NCBI GenBank assembly: GCA_011526365.1
Contig: WTIO01000037.1
Location: 12,257 to 73,901 of the forward strand
From: Flavobacteriales bacterium
Lineage (GTDB): Bacteria > Bacteroidota > Bacteroidia > Flavobacteriales > Flavobacteriaceae
Length of the DNA stretch: 61,645 nt
Reading direction: 5' to 3'
This document shows, in pieces, positions 34,918-44,521 of the stretch. The notes under the pieces are model-generated. The model was not told the origin of the DNA, did not search any database, and was given only the letters and a program-made list of their open reading frames with translations. The position numbers were made by a program, and so were the translations under genes. The first letter of the stretch is position 1. The number at the start of each line of letters is the position of its first letter.

Positions 34918-37452
34918 TTAGAACGAATATTTCACAGAAATATTCCAAGTGCGTCCAAATCCAAACCAAACAGAATTGCGAACGTCAATTCCGTTCCAGG
35001 TGGTTGAACCGCTTGTAGCGTGAATATTACTATTTGACTCTGCAATGTATGTAGTGTCAAAAAGGTTGTTGATGTTTGCGCGAACGCTCCAACCGTTTCC
35101 TTGGTAGAAAGAAGCTCCTAAATCCACCAATCCATAAGAGGGCAATTTAAGTGCACCAGGGTTGTTTGCTTCGGTGAAAGCAGAATCTGTAATCGAGTAG
35201 TCTGCGTACAATCCATCCACAAAACGGTAGTCAAGATCAACGCGGAGCTTGTCTCCAAAACGTTGGTCAACTCCTAAGAAGGCTACAAATTGTGCAGCGT
35301 CTCCAACTTTTGCCCCTTTGGTATATAGGGTTCCTGTACCAATTGATCTTTGGTTTTCATCAAATAATTCTGCTTCGAAGTCCTTGTCATACGACCAGTC
35401 TCCGATAGAAAGCATTCCTCTAAGTTTAGTACGAGAAGACACATAGTAACGTCCTTCAAATTCAAAACCGTTGTGGGTTACGTCGATATCTCTAAACTGA
35501 GCAAAACCATCAACACCTTGTTGGTTGCTTAAGGAACGAGTTACAAAACGATTCCCCCAGTTGGTAGAGTAAACGTTTACATTAATTTTCAATTTGCTGG
35601 AAGCATACCCGTAACCTAATTCAAAAGATCTGATTTCTTCGTTCTGTAAATCAGGATTTACATTGTTAGCATAATTTGGGAATACGCCGTCAAACTGAGG
35701 TTGTCTTGAAATAAATCCGGTATTAAAGAAAATGTTTGACTTTGCATTAAAGTTGTAGTTTGCCCCACCTTTGATGTAGCCACCACCAACGTTTTTCTTT
35801 TCAGAAAGAGGGTTAGTGGGTTGGTCGAAGTAATCTTTTCTTTGGAACGATTGGTTGGACGTACCTACTTGCAATACTGCAGACAATTTATCACCGCTGT
35901 ATTCAGCCATCCCGTTAAAACCAACCCATCCAACATATCCGATGTTGTAGTAGTCAATTTTAGGGCCGCGGATTCCAGTATCTTGGAATGGGTTTGCCTC
36001 CACTAGGGTTTCAATAATTTGCCCTGCAGAGTTTCTATTTCCTGTTGAGAAATATCCATCTAAGCCCATTAGGTTGTTTAACACACGGTAGTGATAACCT
36101 TTGTAGTTTCTGAGATCAAGACCTAAAGAGTAGGTCATTTTATCACCTTTAAACTTAATGTTAGAAATGGCTCCTACCCAGTCGTGAGAGTTCATAGAAG
36201 CTCTACGGATTAAAGCTACACGGTTTACACCATCATCTCTAAATCCGTTAGAACCAATTTTAAGACCGTCATAGTTTCCTCTTCCTAAACCTCCGGTATA
36301 ACCACCAGTACTGTTACGGTTTTCAGCAACAATAGCATCAAAGTTAATAAATCCATCGGCGTCACGAGTAGTTCTTCGGGCACCACCATTTTCTTCCAGA
36401 TGCTGAGTTAAATCCTTTCTAAATGGTAAAATATCTAAATCAGAGCTTCTGTAGTTGTTTCCTCTAGGACCAGTTCCTCCACCACGTCCTGCTGAACCGT
36501 AGAGTGAGGTGTTTAACTCAATCTTTTCAGTAATGTCCCAGTCCCAGTTAAAGGTAGCAAGTGGTTTGTTGTAGAAGTTTCTTCGCATTGAGAATTCTTC
36601 ACCGTCTAATGTACCACCATTGGTGTTCCATCTTCTGTCAATGCCATCTTCACCAAAGTTTTGGTAGTCACGAATAGACACCCAAACGTCTCTTTGGTGG
36701 TGCCACTGCCCTGCGCCCAAAAGGGAGAAGTTTAAGCTGTGGTTTGAATCCTCGGGAGTGTAGCCAACAGCAAAGAAGTAGGTCCAACCAGCACCCTTGG
36801 TGTTGTAAATGTATCCGTCACCAGACCATTTTGTCAACAAGTAAGAAGAAGACCATCCTTTATCATTCATCCCAGTGTTGTACACACCAGTAGTCTTGAT
36901 GTAACCATCGTTACCAATCATTTGCGTTAACGATCCACCTTGTGCTTTTTCAGCAGCTTTAGTGAAAATAGAAACCGTTCCACCAACAGAAGGTACTGCT
37001 AGTTTGGTAGCTCCAAGTCCACGCTGAATCTGAATGCTTGAGGTAACATCTGTTAGCCCTTGCCAGTTTGACCAGTAAACCCAACCGTTTTCCATATCAT
37101 TAACGGGCTGTCCGTTAATAAGGAAAGAGGTATTGCGTTGGTCAAATCCACGAAGGGAAATTCGGGAGTCTCCGTATCCACCCCCTTGCTTGGTAGCATA
37201 TACCCCGGGAGTTTTGTTCATGATTTCAGGAAATTCTTGATTTCCTACTTTCAAAGCAACTTCTTGTGCAGAAATTGTACTCACCGCAATGGGTGTTTCG
37301 CGTTCCTTAGCAACATCAATCACACGTGAGGTCACGGTTATTTCGTTAAGGTTTACCTTTAAGATAGAATCGGAAACATTTGTGTCCAATTCTTGCTGCG
37401 CATATAGGCCTGTTGTAGCCAACGCAATGAATAGAGTGAAAATCTTTTTCAT
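34918..37452 (-). CDS. TonB-dependent outer-membrane receptor
   Basis: An 844-residue outer-membrane beta-barrel with a cleavable signal peptide (about 1-18, ending YAQ). The plug domain covers about residues 45-165 with ISLRGFDQRNTSFLINGQPV, and the barrel follows to a terminal aromatic residue (SVKYSF). There is no N-terminal carboxypeptidase-like domain and no SusD partner, so it is more likely a siderophore, cofactor or peptide receptor than a polysaccharide SusC; the ligand is unknown. It is transcribed alone from the best promoter of the window (37474-37503) and ends at the 34867 terminator. Confidence 0.93.
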   Translation of the reverse strand: MKKIFTLFIALATTGLYAQQELDTNVSDSILKVNLNEITVTSRVIDVAKERETPIAVSTISAQEVALKVGNQEFPEIMNKTPGVYATKQGGGYGDSRISLRGFDQRNTSFLINGQPVNDMENGWVYWSNWQGLTDVTSSIQIQRGLGATKLAVPSVGGTVSIFTKAAEKAQGGSLTQMIGNDGYIKTTGVYNTGMNDKGWSSSYLLTKWSGDGYIYNTKGAGWTYFFAVGYTPEDSNHSLNFSLLGAGQWHHQRDVWVSIRDYQNFGEDGIDRRWNTNGGTLDGEEFSMRRNFYNKPLATFNWDWDITEKIELNTSLYGSAGRGGGTGPRGNNYRSSDLDILPFRKDLTQHLEENGGARRTTRDADGFINFDAIVAENRNSTGGYTGGLGRGNYDGLKIGSNGFRDDGVNRVALIRRASMNSHDWVGAISNIKFKGDKMTYSLGLDLRNYKGYHYRVLNNLMGLDGYFSTGNRNSAGQIIETLVEANPFQDTGIRGPKIDYYNIGYVGWVGFNGMAEYSGDKLSAVLQVGTSNQSFQRKDYFDQPTNPLSEKKNVGGGYIKGGANYNFNAKSNIFFNTGFISRQPQFDGVFPNYANNVNPDLQNEEIRSFELGYGYASSKLKINVNVYSTNWGNRFVTRSLSNQQGVDGFAQFRDIDVTHNGFEFEGRYYVSSRTKLRGMLSIGDWSYDKDFEAELFDENQRSIGTGTLYTKGAKVGDAAQFVAFLGVDQRFGDKLRVDLDYRFVDGLYADYSITDSAFTEANNPGALKLPSYGLVDLGASFYQGNGWSVRANINNLFDTTYIAESNSNIHATSGSTTWNGIDVRNSVWFGFGRTWNISVKYSF

Positions 37453-37473
37453 ATCTGAGTTAAAAATTTAACA

Positions 37474-37503
37474 CAAATGTACTTTTATTTACAGCTGTAA
37501 CAA
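37474..37503 (-). promoter_or_regulatory. full -33/-7 promoter of TonB receptor gene
   Basis: On the minus strand TTG (37503-37501), 19 bases, then TACATTTG (37481-37474): a complete Bacteroidota promoter with consensus -7 and correct spacing, 21 bases before the ATG. Confidence 0.7.
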
Positions 37504-37549
37504 AAGTTGTTTATTAACAAATAATTAAGAAATCTACTACAGCTTTAAG

Positions 37550-39199
37550 CTAGGGTTTTGAACACCGCTGAATTAGGGCTGTTGTAGAAGGGTCGTGCCG
37601 ATTTTCATAGGATGTTGTTGTTGCTTCCAATTCAGTTAAGACATTAGTAGCCAATTGTTTTCCCAACTCTACTCCCCACTGGTCAAAGCTGAAAATATTC
37701 CACAGTACCCCTTGTACAAAAAGCTTGCTTTCATAATGGGCAATTAGGGCCCCTAAGGTGTAGGGCGTTAACTGGTTTATTAAGATGGTGGTGGTAGGGC
37801 GGTTTCCCTCAAACACTTTAAAAGGCGCTAAGGCTTGGATCTCCTGGGGTGTTTTCCCTTGGGCATTTAATTCAGCTTCAACGGTAGTACGGTCTTTCCC
37901 GCACATTAGTGCTTCTGTTTGGGCGATAAAATTTGCTAGAAGTTTATTTTGGTGGTCTTTATTTCCCTTTAAAGGTTTTGTAAAGCCAATAAAATCGGCA
38001 GGAATTAGTTTGGTGCCTTGGTGCATTAGTTGAAAGAAGGCATGTTGAGCGTTGGTCCCTGGTGCTCCCCAGATAATTGCCCCGGTTTGATAGCCAATTA
38101 CTGCTCCATTTCGATCTACATTTTTGCCATTACTTTCCATGATTCCCTGTTGCAAGTAGGCAGGAAGACTTCTTAAGTACTGGGTATAAGGAATGATGGC
38201 CTCAGAGGCAGCGCCCCAAAAGTTATTGTACCATACGCTAAACAAACCCGCTAGTACCGGAATATTCTTTTCCCAAGGAGCCGTTTTAAAATGTGCATCT
38301 AGGGCTCCTGCCCCAGACAGAAGTGCATCGAAATGTTTTGGGCCCACGGTTAAGCAAATGCTTAAACCTACAGTACTCCACAAAGAGAAGCGCCCTCCTA
38401 CCCAATCGTTCATGGGGAAGATGTTTTCGGCTGCAATTCCAAAGGCTTTAATTTGTTCGATATTGGTGGACACCGCTACAAAGTGCTTTGCCACCGCTTC
38501 CCCCCCCAACTGAGCGACCAACCATTCCCGAAGGGTGTTGGCATTGGTCATGGTTTCTTGGGTAGTAAAGGTTTTAGAAACAACAACAAAAAGCGTGGTT
38601 TCAGGATCTAATTGTGCAATTGTTTCCTGCACATGATCCCCTTCTACATTAGAAACAAAATGCACCTTTAAATGGTTACGGTAATGCTCCAACGCTTCAC
38701 ACACCATCGCGGGGCCCAAATCGGAACCGCCGATACCGATATTGACAATTGTGGTAATGGCTTTTCCAGTGTGCCCTTTCCATTGTCCTTCAATGACAGA
38801 AGTACTAAAGTCCTGCATTTTTGCTTTTACCTCAGCAATCCCCGGAGCTATGGCTGCTCCCTTAACACGAACCGCAGTGGGTGTGACCGATCGCAAAGCG
38901 GTATGCAATACGGCTCTGTTTTCAGTAACATTAATAAAATCCCCACCAAAATAGGCCGAAATGGCATCCTGAAGACCACATTGTTCGGCAAATACTAACA
39001 GATCGTTTAGGGCCTTTTGGGAGACATTATTTTTAGAAAAATCTACGTAAAAATCTTCCCATTGATGGGCAAAACGCTGCAGTCGTTCAGGCTCATTGTC
39101 AAAATGCTGCGCTATAGTCGTGTGCTGTTCAGCTTCAAAACGCGCTTGTAGTTTTTTCCAAGCAGCAGTAGTAGTGGGATTAATTTTTGGAAATGCCAT
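37550..39199 (-). CDS. pgi: glucose-6-phosphate isomerase
   Basis: A 549-residue glycolytic isomerase of glucose-6-phosphate and fructose-6-phosphate. Signatures are IGGSDLGPAM near residue 153, SKTFTTQETMTN, NDWVGGRFSLWSTVG, the catalytic Glu in GIMESNGK, His in NAQHAFFQLMHQG and Lys in FDQWGVELGK. Full length. Its first 20 bases overlap the end of the M23 peptidase gene, so it probably follows the DUF3108-M23 transcript. Confidence 0.97.
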   Translation of the reverse strand: MAFPKINPTTTAAWKKLQARFEAEQHTTIAQHFDNEPERLQRFAHQWEDFYVDFSKNNVSQKALNDLLVFAEQCGLQDAISAYFGGDFINVTENRAVLHTALRSVTPTAVRVKGAAIAPGIAEVKAKMQDFSTSVIEGQWKGHTGKAITTIVNIGIGGSDLGPAMVCEALEHYRNHLKVHFVSNVEGDHVQETIAQLDPETTLFVVVSKTFTTQETMTNANTLREWLVAQLGGEAVAKHFVAVSTNIEQIKAFGIAAENIFPMNDWVGGRFSLWSTVGLSICLTVGPKHFDALLSGAGALDAHFKTAPWEKNIPVLAGLFSVWYNNFWGAASEAIIPYTQYLRSLPAYLQQGIMESNGKNVDRNGAVIGYQTGAIIWGAPGTNAQHAFFQLMHQGTKLIPADFIGFTKPLKGNKDHQNKLLANFIAQTEALMCGKDRTTVEAELNAQGKTPQEIQALAPFKVFEGNRPTTTILINQLTPYTLGALIAHYESKLFVQGVLWNIFSFDQWGVELGKQLATNVLTELEATTTSYENRHDPSTTALIQRCSKP

Positions 39200-40490
39200 T
39201 TGCAGTATATGAGTTTAAGGGTGCGGCAACGTTGTCATAGGAAATACAATCCAATGCCGTTTTAATGGGTGCTATTTGCGTAAGAAAAGTTGCTTTTAGG
39301 TCGATGGAAATGGGTTTGGCTTCGGGCAGTTTTTGTTTAAAAGGGTCTACCTGACGCCCATTTTTCCAAAAACGATAACACACATGAGGTCCTGCTGTAT
39401 AACCTGTCATCCCTACCCAACCAATAATATCTCCTTGTTTCACAAAATCGCCTTTGCGCACGTTGCGCCGTTTCATGTGCAGGTACTGGGTAGCATAGGT
39501 GTTGTTGTGTTTTAGCTTGACATAATTCCCATTGCCCTTAGTGTAGCCGGAGGCAACAACGGTTCCATTGGCGGTAGCCATAATAGGCGTTCCCACCGCA
39601 GCAGCAAAATCGGTGCCTTTATGTGGACGTACTCGATTGCCGTAATAGGCAATGCGGCGCCTTAGGTTGTAACGTGACGATATTCTACTGAATTTCACTG
39701 GGGATTGTAAAAATGCACGGCGTAAATTTTTTGCATTCTGATCAAAATATTCGACCCCACTTAAAAGTTTTTTCGAACGGAATTCAAACGCGTAGAGCTC
39801 CTTGCCTTTGTGTTCAAAAACAGCGGCTTTAATTCTACCAATTCCAATGGATAGGCTGTCATCGACAAATTTTTCTGTATAAATCACCTTAAATCGATCC
39901 CCTTTTTGAAGCCTAAAGAAATCTATGGACCAAGCGTAAATGTCAGACATATAATAGGTGAGAGCGTCACTAAGGCCGGCATCCATCATGGTTTCATAGA
40001 GGGAATTATTGATGGTGCCGCTAGCGATTTGTTCTTTGATTGTTATTGGTTTTTCAACCGTGCTTCCATAGATACTATCGCGAAGGTGTACTACCCAATA
40101 CCGGGAAACATCGGGTTGATATATCATGTATTTTGGGGTGGGAACACTGTCTTTAGTAAACAGCAAGGTGTAAGATTTGCCTTTTTTTAGTCGCTTTAAA
40201 TTTACCTGTTTTTCAACTGTTTTTACTATGGTATGTACTTCAGGATAATCAATGCCATGAGCTTCCATTATTGCGCCAAAAGTGTCGCCGCGACGTATCT
40301 TTTTTTCTTTAACTTCATACAAATTAAAGTCTATACCATACTGCATATCCTTGGGTGGTGGCGGAGGTGGAACTGGAGTTACTGCTGATGGGGTTGTCTC
40401 ACCTGGAACTTCTGCACAGCTTCCCCACAAAAGTAATTGTAGGAATATAAGACCCCCAAAAAACCAAGAAAAGTTTAGCCCCTGTTTCAT
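39180..40490 (-). CDS. M23-family peptidoglycan peptidase, lipoprotein
   Basis: A 436-residue putative cell-wall endopeptidase. The N-terminal signal ends at the lipobox-like LLLWGSC with Cys25; a Pro-rich linker follows, then a LysM-like and OapA-type region (about 55-250). The LytM core is at about 285-375: His290 and Asp294 (RPHKGTDFA), His338 (YLHMK), His369 and Cys371 (GPHVCYRF). In standard M23 enzymes residue 371 is a His that binds zinc; here it is Cys. It overlaps DUF3108 by 4 bases and pgi by 20. Confidence 0.9.
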   Translation of the reverse strand: MKQGLNFSWFFGGLIFLQLLLWGSCAEVPGETTPSAVTPVPPPPPPKDMQYGIDFNLYEVKEKKIRRGDTFGAIMEAHGIDYPEVHTIVKTVEKQVNLKRLKKGKSYTLLFTKDSVPTPKYMIYQPDVSRYWVVHLRDSIYGSTVEKPITIKEQIASGTINNSLYETMMDAGLSDALTYYMSDIYAWSIDFFRLQKGDRFKVIYTEKFVDDSLSIGIGRIKAAVFEHKGKELYAFEFRSKKLLSGVEYFDQNAKNLRRAFLQSPVKFSRISSRYNLRRRIAYYGNRVRPHKGTDFAAAVGTPIMATANGTVVASGYTKGNGNYVKLKHNNTYATQYLHMKRRNVRKGDFVKQGDIIGWVGMTGYTAGPHVCYRFWKNGRQVDPFKQKLPEAKPISIDLKATFLTQIAPIKTALDCISYDNVAAPLNSYTANGISKN

Positions 40491-41305
40491 TGTGTTACTT
40501 GAATTTCAAATGGATTATTTAAGTTCCTAAAGCGTTCCAAATCGATGTGAAGCGTTCCCACAGCTAACCCAGCTTCAATACGAATGGGAATACGATTTAG
40601 GTCATCGGAAACCCATATAGTAACACTTTCTGTGTCCTTAAATACCCGACCGGACTGCACTGAGGGAATAAATTTTAAACATCGCATTTTTCCAAATGTA
40701 GTAGAGATCGTTTCTTTCCCCAAATACACCAGCTGAAAGCGGAAGTCTTGTTGGTCAAAAAACATGTCCAATTCAAAACCTTCTCCTTCGGGAATGAGGG
40801 CTTTAGGAAATTGTTTTCGTAAATAATAAAAGGCAGAAATCATGTCCTGTGCGCCTGGCTTAAAGTCCAATTGCTTGACGGTATCTTTTTTCTTGTCAAT
40901 GTACTCCACCTTACCCTGGATATGGTCAAACTGCATTTCAATGTTTTTGGTGTAGCCTCCCTCATCAATGTTACGAATAAAACGATAGGGCAGCCCATTG
41001 GTGGAGTCAAAATAGCTCTCGTAATAGTCTTCTACTTTAAAGAACAAACGGAATAGACCGGTGGATTTTCCATACCCTTGGGCATGAAACACAGGCTTGT
41101 TTTGCCAAGTGGTTGCTGAGAGTTTTAAAGTAATAGCGCTTGCATTAAAAGGCCCATACCGAACATGGTATTCAAACCATTCACCGTCTTTAAAGGGGTC
41201 TAGGGTGGTGGAATTAGAGGCGGAAGAAGCTTCTTGAGCATAGCCTATGCTCAGGGAAGTAAGGGCGATAATTAAATACCTTCTAAGTAGGGCAAATGTT
41301 CCCAT
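40487..41305 (-). CDS. DUF3108 domain exported protein
   Basis: A 272-residue protein with a signal peptide when started at the ATG at 41305 (MGTFALLRRYLII...GYAQ). A longer frame to 41353 adds 16 residues before the signal and is less likely. The mature part is a beta-rich DUF3108 domain: EWFEYHVRYGPFNASAITLKL near residue 45, then VSDDLNRIPIRIEAGLAVGTLHIDLERF near the end. The family is thought to be periplasmic or envelope-linked; its function is unknown. It leads the DUF3108-M23-pgi genes. A TATTTTTG box lies 8 bases before the ATG. Confidence 0.85.
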   Translation of the reverse strand: MGTFALLRRYLIIALTSLSIGYAQEASSASNSTTLDPFKDGEWFEYHVRYGPFNASAITLKLSATTWQNKPVFHAQGYGKSTGLFRLFFKVEDYYESYFDSTNGLPYRFIRNIDEGGYTKNIEMQFDHIQGKVEYIDKKKDTVKQLDFKPGAQDMISAFYYLRKQFPKALIPEGEGFELDMFFDQQDFRFQLVYLGKETISTTFGKMRCLKFIPSVQSGRVFKDTESVTIWVSDDLNRIPIRIEAGLAVGTLHIDLERFRNLNNPFEIQVTQ

Positions 41306-41313
41306 AGCTGTCT

Positions 41314-41321
41314 CAAAAATA
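41314..41321 (-). promoter_or_regulatory. -7 box directly before DUF3108 start
   Basis: TATTTTTG on the minus strand matches TAnnTTTG; 8 bases separate it from the ATG at 41305, implying a leader of only a few nucleotides. Confidence 0.45.
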
Positions 41322-41381
41322 CAAAAAATGTAAGCAGTAAAAGAGGCACTCAAAAAGAGTTATCAAAAGGCATTGAGGATT

Positions 41382-43187
41382 TTAACTTTCCTGCTCCATC
41401 TGGCGTAATGCTGTAAACAGTGCACTGCCTTTTTTTGTACCCAGCAGCTCGATTAACTCTTTTTGTTGGGCTGCTTTTATTCGCTTAAACGATTTAAATT
41501 TTTTAAGCAATTGTTCCCGTGTTTTTGGGCCTACACCGGGAAGTGCATCTAGTGCAGAGTTTAAAGCGCCCTTACTTCTTCGGTTTCGGTGGAAGCTAAT
41601 GCCAAAGCGGTGCGCCTCGTTGCGCAACTGCTGAATTACTTTTAATGTCTCCGATTTTTTATCCAAATATAGGGGAATTGGGTCATTGGGAAAGAACAAT
41701 TCTTCCAAGCGTTTGGCAATGCCAATAATGGCAATTTTACCACGTAAATCTAAAGCATCTAAGCTCTTTAGTGCCGCGGAAAGCTGTCCTTTTCCTCCAT
41801 CGATAACAATCAGCTGGGGCAGGGGAGCTTCTTCTTCTAATAACCGTTTGTAGCGCCGGTACACCACTTCTTCCATAGAGGCAAAATCGTCGGGACCTGT
41901 AACAGTTTTAATTTTAAAATGACGGTATTCCTTTTTGTTTGGCTTCCCGTTTTTAAAGACAACACAAGCAGCTACAGGGTTGGTGCCTTGAATGTTAGAG
42001 TTGTCAAAACACTCAATATGTACGGGGGCTTGCTGCAACCGTAAATCTGATTTCATTTGGGTCATTAAGCGCTTCTGATGGCGATCGGGGTCCACAATTT
42101 TCATTTGCTTAAACCGCTCCATACGATAGTACTTTGCATTGCGCAAAGAAAGGTCTACCAAGGCTTTTTTATCTCCCCTTTGGGGTTGACAAATATTAAG
42201 TTCGTCACTTATTGCAAGGGGGATATTTGTAAACACCTCTTCGGATTGCGACTGGAACCGCTGGCGAATTTCAATAAGCCCTAAGGCCAGAAGGGTAGCA
42301 TCTGTTTCATCAAGCTTCTTTTTTATTTCAAGGGTATGGGAACGAATAATTGCTCCATGAGAAATTTGTAAAAAATTGATGTAGCCATAACTTTCGTCAG
42401 ACAAAATGGTGAACACATCTACATTGTTGATTTTTACGTTTACAATGGTGTTTTTAGCCTGATACTTTTGAACGATAGCAATTTTTTCTTTCAGTCGTTG
42501 TGCAGCTTCGAACTCCATGGCATCAGCATGAGCCAACATTTGAGTATTAAATTGTTTTAAAGCATACTTTATGTCGCCTTTTATAATTTGGCGTATGGCA
42601 GCAATATTAGCGTCATAGGCTTCGGGAGCAATTTTCCCCACACAGGGCCCTGCACAATTTCCCAAATGGTATTCTAAACAAAGTTTGTATTTCCCGGCTT
42701 CAATTTTGGGCGCTGAGAGATCGTAGTTGCAGGTTCGCATAGGATATAAACTGCGCAGTAACTCCAGAAGGGTGCGCACGGTTTTCATAGAGGTATAGGG
42801 GCCAAAATAGTCAGCGCCGTCTTTAATTAATTTACGAGTGGTAAACACGCGTGGAAAAGGCTCTTTTTTGATGCAAATCCACGGGTAGGTTTTGTCATCC
42901 TTCAGCATCACGTTGTAGCGTGGCTGGTATTTTTTAATCAAATTGTTTTCCAATAGCAGGGCATCCATTTCTGTACTTACCACAATGTGGGCAACTCGAG
43001 AAATGTTTTTAACCAACATACGGGTCCTGTTGTTGTCGTGCGACTTGGTAAAATAGGAGTTTACCCGCTTTTTTAGGTTTTTAGCTTTCCCTATGTATAA
43101 CAGCTTGTCCTTGGCGTCGTAATACTGGTACACGCCTGGGCTTTCAGGCAGGGTTTTGAGTTGTAATTTTAGGGAAGTTGTATTCAC
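41382..43187 (-). CDS. uvrC: excinuclease ABC subunit C
   Basis: A 601-residue nucleotide-excision-repair nuclease. The N-terminal GIY-YIG domain (GVYQYYDAKDKLLYIGKAKN) makes the 3' cut; a UVR motif follows near residues 205-240 (MLAHADAMEFEAAQRLKEKI); the C-terminal RNase H-like domain has ECFDNSNIQG and VIDGGKGQL; and helix-hairpin-helix LDALPGVGPKTREQLL is at the end. The start is GTG at 43187, 4 bases after a near-consensus TATTTTTA. It is monocistronic. Confidence 0.97.
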   Translation of the reverse strand: MNTTSLKLQLKTLPESPGVYQYYDAKDKLLYIGKAKNLKKRVNSYFTKSHDNNRTRMLVKNISRVAHIVVSTEMDALLLENNLIKKYQPRYNVMLKDDKTYPWICIKKEPFPRVFTTRKLIKDGADYFGPYTSMKTVRTLLELLRSLYPMRTCNYDLSAPKIEAGKYKLCLEYHLGNCAGPCVGKIAPEAYDANIAAIRQIIKGDIKYALKQFNTQMLAHADAMEFEAAQRLKEKIAIVQKYQAKNTIVNVKINNVDVFTILSDESYGYINFLQISHGAIIRSHTLEIKKKLDETDATLLALGLIEIRQRFQSQSEEVFTNIPLAISDELNICQPQRGDKKALVDLSLRNAKYYRMERFKQMKIVDPDRHQKRLMTQMKSDLRLQQAPVHIECFDNSNIQGTNPVAACVVFKNGKPNKKEYRHFKIKTVTGPDDFASMEEVVYRRYKRLLEEEAPLPQLIVIDGGKGQLSAALKSLDALDLRGKIAIIGIAKRLEELFFPNDPIPLYLDKKSETLKVIQQLRNEAHRFGISFHRNRRSKGALNSALDALPGVGPKTREQLLKKFKSFKRIKAAQQKELIELLGTKKGSALFTALRQMEQES

Positions 43188-43269
43188 GGTCTAAAAATAC
43201 GGGATTTCTAAATGGAATAAAATCTTGGCGGGTTCTCGAAACTAATCAAAACCTCTTACCTTAGACCTA

Positions 43270-43839
43270 ATGCAATACTATAAAGCCAGTTTGAGGCAGC
43301 ACTATAAATCGCTTCGGGCAGCACTCCAGCCCGAAGAACTCTTGGAAAAAAGCATTGCTATTGCCAATCAATGCCTTGGGCTACCGCTATGGGATCAGCA
43401 CAACTATCATATTTTTTTAAGCAGTCAGAAAAATGCCGAGGTAAACACCGAACCTTTACTAACGGTGTTGCAGGGAAAGGAAAAAACTGTAGTGGTGCCT
43501 AAAATTGCGCCTAAGGAGCAACTGCAGCATTACATTTTGGAGGAGGACACCCTCTTGCAGTGCAATGCCTATGGCATTCCCGAACCCCTAGCAGGAAAAC
43601 TCCTCAATCCCCAAAAAATTGATGTTGTTTTTGTTCCCCTATTGGCATTTGACACCACGGGGCAACGGGTGGGCTATGGCAAAGGCTATTACGACCGTTT
43701 TTTAAAGAGCTGTAAACCGACTGTAGTTTCTGTAGGGCTCAGCTTTTTTGAGCCTGTAGAAAAAATTATTGACTGCCACTCGCATGACGTCCCCTTGCAT
43801 TATGTAGTGAGCCCACAACAGCAGTATTCTTTTAAGTAG
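43270..43839 (+). CDS. fau: 5-formyltetrahydrofolate cyclo-ligase
   Basis: A 189-residue enzyme converting 5-formyl-THF to 5,10-methenyl-THF with ATP. An N-terminal basic helix (LRQHYKSLRAAL) is followed by the family signature DTTGQRVGYGKGYYDRFL near residue 135. Length is typical. It is convergent with lspA, with an 8-base overlap of the 3' ends and no terminator. Confidence 0.93.
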   Translation: MQYYKASLRQHYKSLRAALQPEELLEKSIAIANQCLGLPLWDQHNYHIFLSSQKNAEVNTEPLLTVLQGKEKTVVVPKIAPKEQLQHYILEEDTLLQCNAYGIPEPLAGKLLNPQKIDVVFVPLLAFDTTGQRVGYGKGYYDRFLKSCKPTVVSVGLSFFEPVEKIIDCHSHDVPLHYVVSPQQQYSFK

Positions 43840-44488
43840 GTTGGAATATATTTTTGTTAAAGGCAAGTAACAGGCCTACCCCCACTGAAATAGTAGCATC
43901 AGCAAAGTTGAAGATGTATTGAAAAAATAAATAGCGTTCTCCCCCAATCACCGGCAACCAACTGGGCCATGTCCACTCCACTAAGGGAAATTGCAGCATA
44001 TCTACCACATGTCCAAAAAAGAAGGGGGCATAGCCTTCACCACTACTTGCCCATTGGGCGACTTGTCCATAGCTATGAGTGAACAATTGTCCGTAAAAAA
44101 TGGAGTCAATAATATTGCCCAAAGCCCCTGCCAAAATTAAACACAAGGCCCAACGTAATAGGGGGTGCACTTGTTTTCTAAAAGAATCGTACCACCAATA
44201 GGCGAGGCCCAAAATTGCAATGATGCGAAAAATAGTGAGGGAAAGCTTTGCTGTAGCTTCTGATATAAATGGAATTACATCATTTAGCTTTGTCCCCATG
44301 GCCATGCCCTTATTCTCTACAAACAAGAGCTTAAAAAATCCCCAGTCCACAATTGCATCACTTCCATATACTGTTAACGGGTAATGCAATTTGATGTAAA
44401 TTTTTGACCCTTGATCAATGGCCAGCAACAGGAAAATAAAAAGTATTCCTGCCCAAGGGGTCAATGGATGGAGGTATCTTTTAAGCAC
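43832..44488 (-). CDS. lspA: lipoprotein signal peptidase (signal peptidase II)
   Basis: A 218-residue inner-membrane aspartyl protease that cleaves prolipoprotein signal peptides before the lipidated Cys. Four membrane helices are visible. The catalytic Asp residues are in GALGNIIDSIFYG and FNFADATISVG. It is about 50 residues longer than the E. coli enzyme owing to inserts in the periplasmic loops, as in other Bacteroidota. The start is GTG at 44488. It follows ileS, traR and the exported hypothetical gene. Confidence 0.96.
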   Translation of the reverse strand: MLKRYLHPLTPWAGILFIFLLLAIDQGSKIYIKLHYPLTVYGSDAIVDWGFFKLLFVENKGMAMGTKLNDVIPFISEATAKLSLTIFRIIAILGLAYWWYDSFRKQVHPLLRWALCLILAGALGNIIDSIFYGQLFTHSYGQVAQWASSGEGYAPFFFGHVVDMLQFPLVEWTWPSWLPVIGGERYLFFQYIFNFADATISVGVGLLLAFNKNIFQPT

Positions 44489-44521
44489 CTTCTAAGAATT
44501 TAGAGTGTAAAAGTAGAAAAA

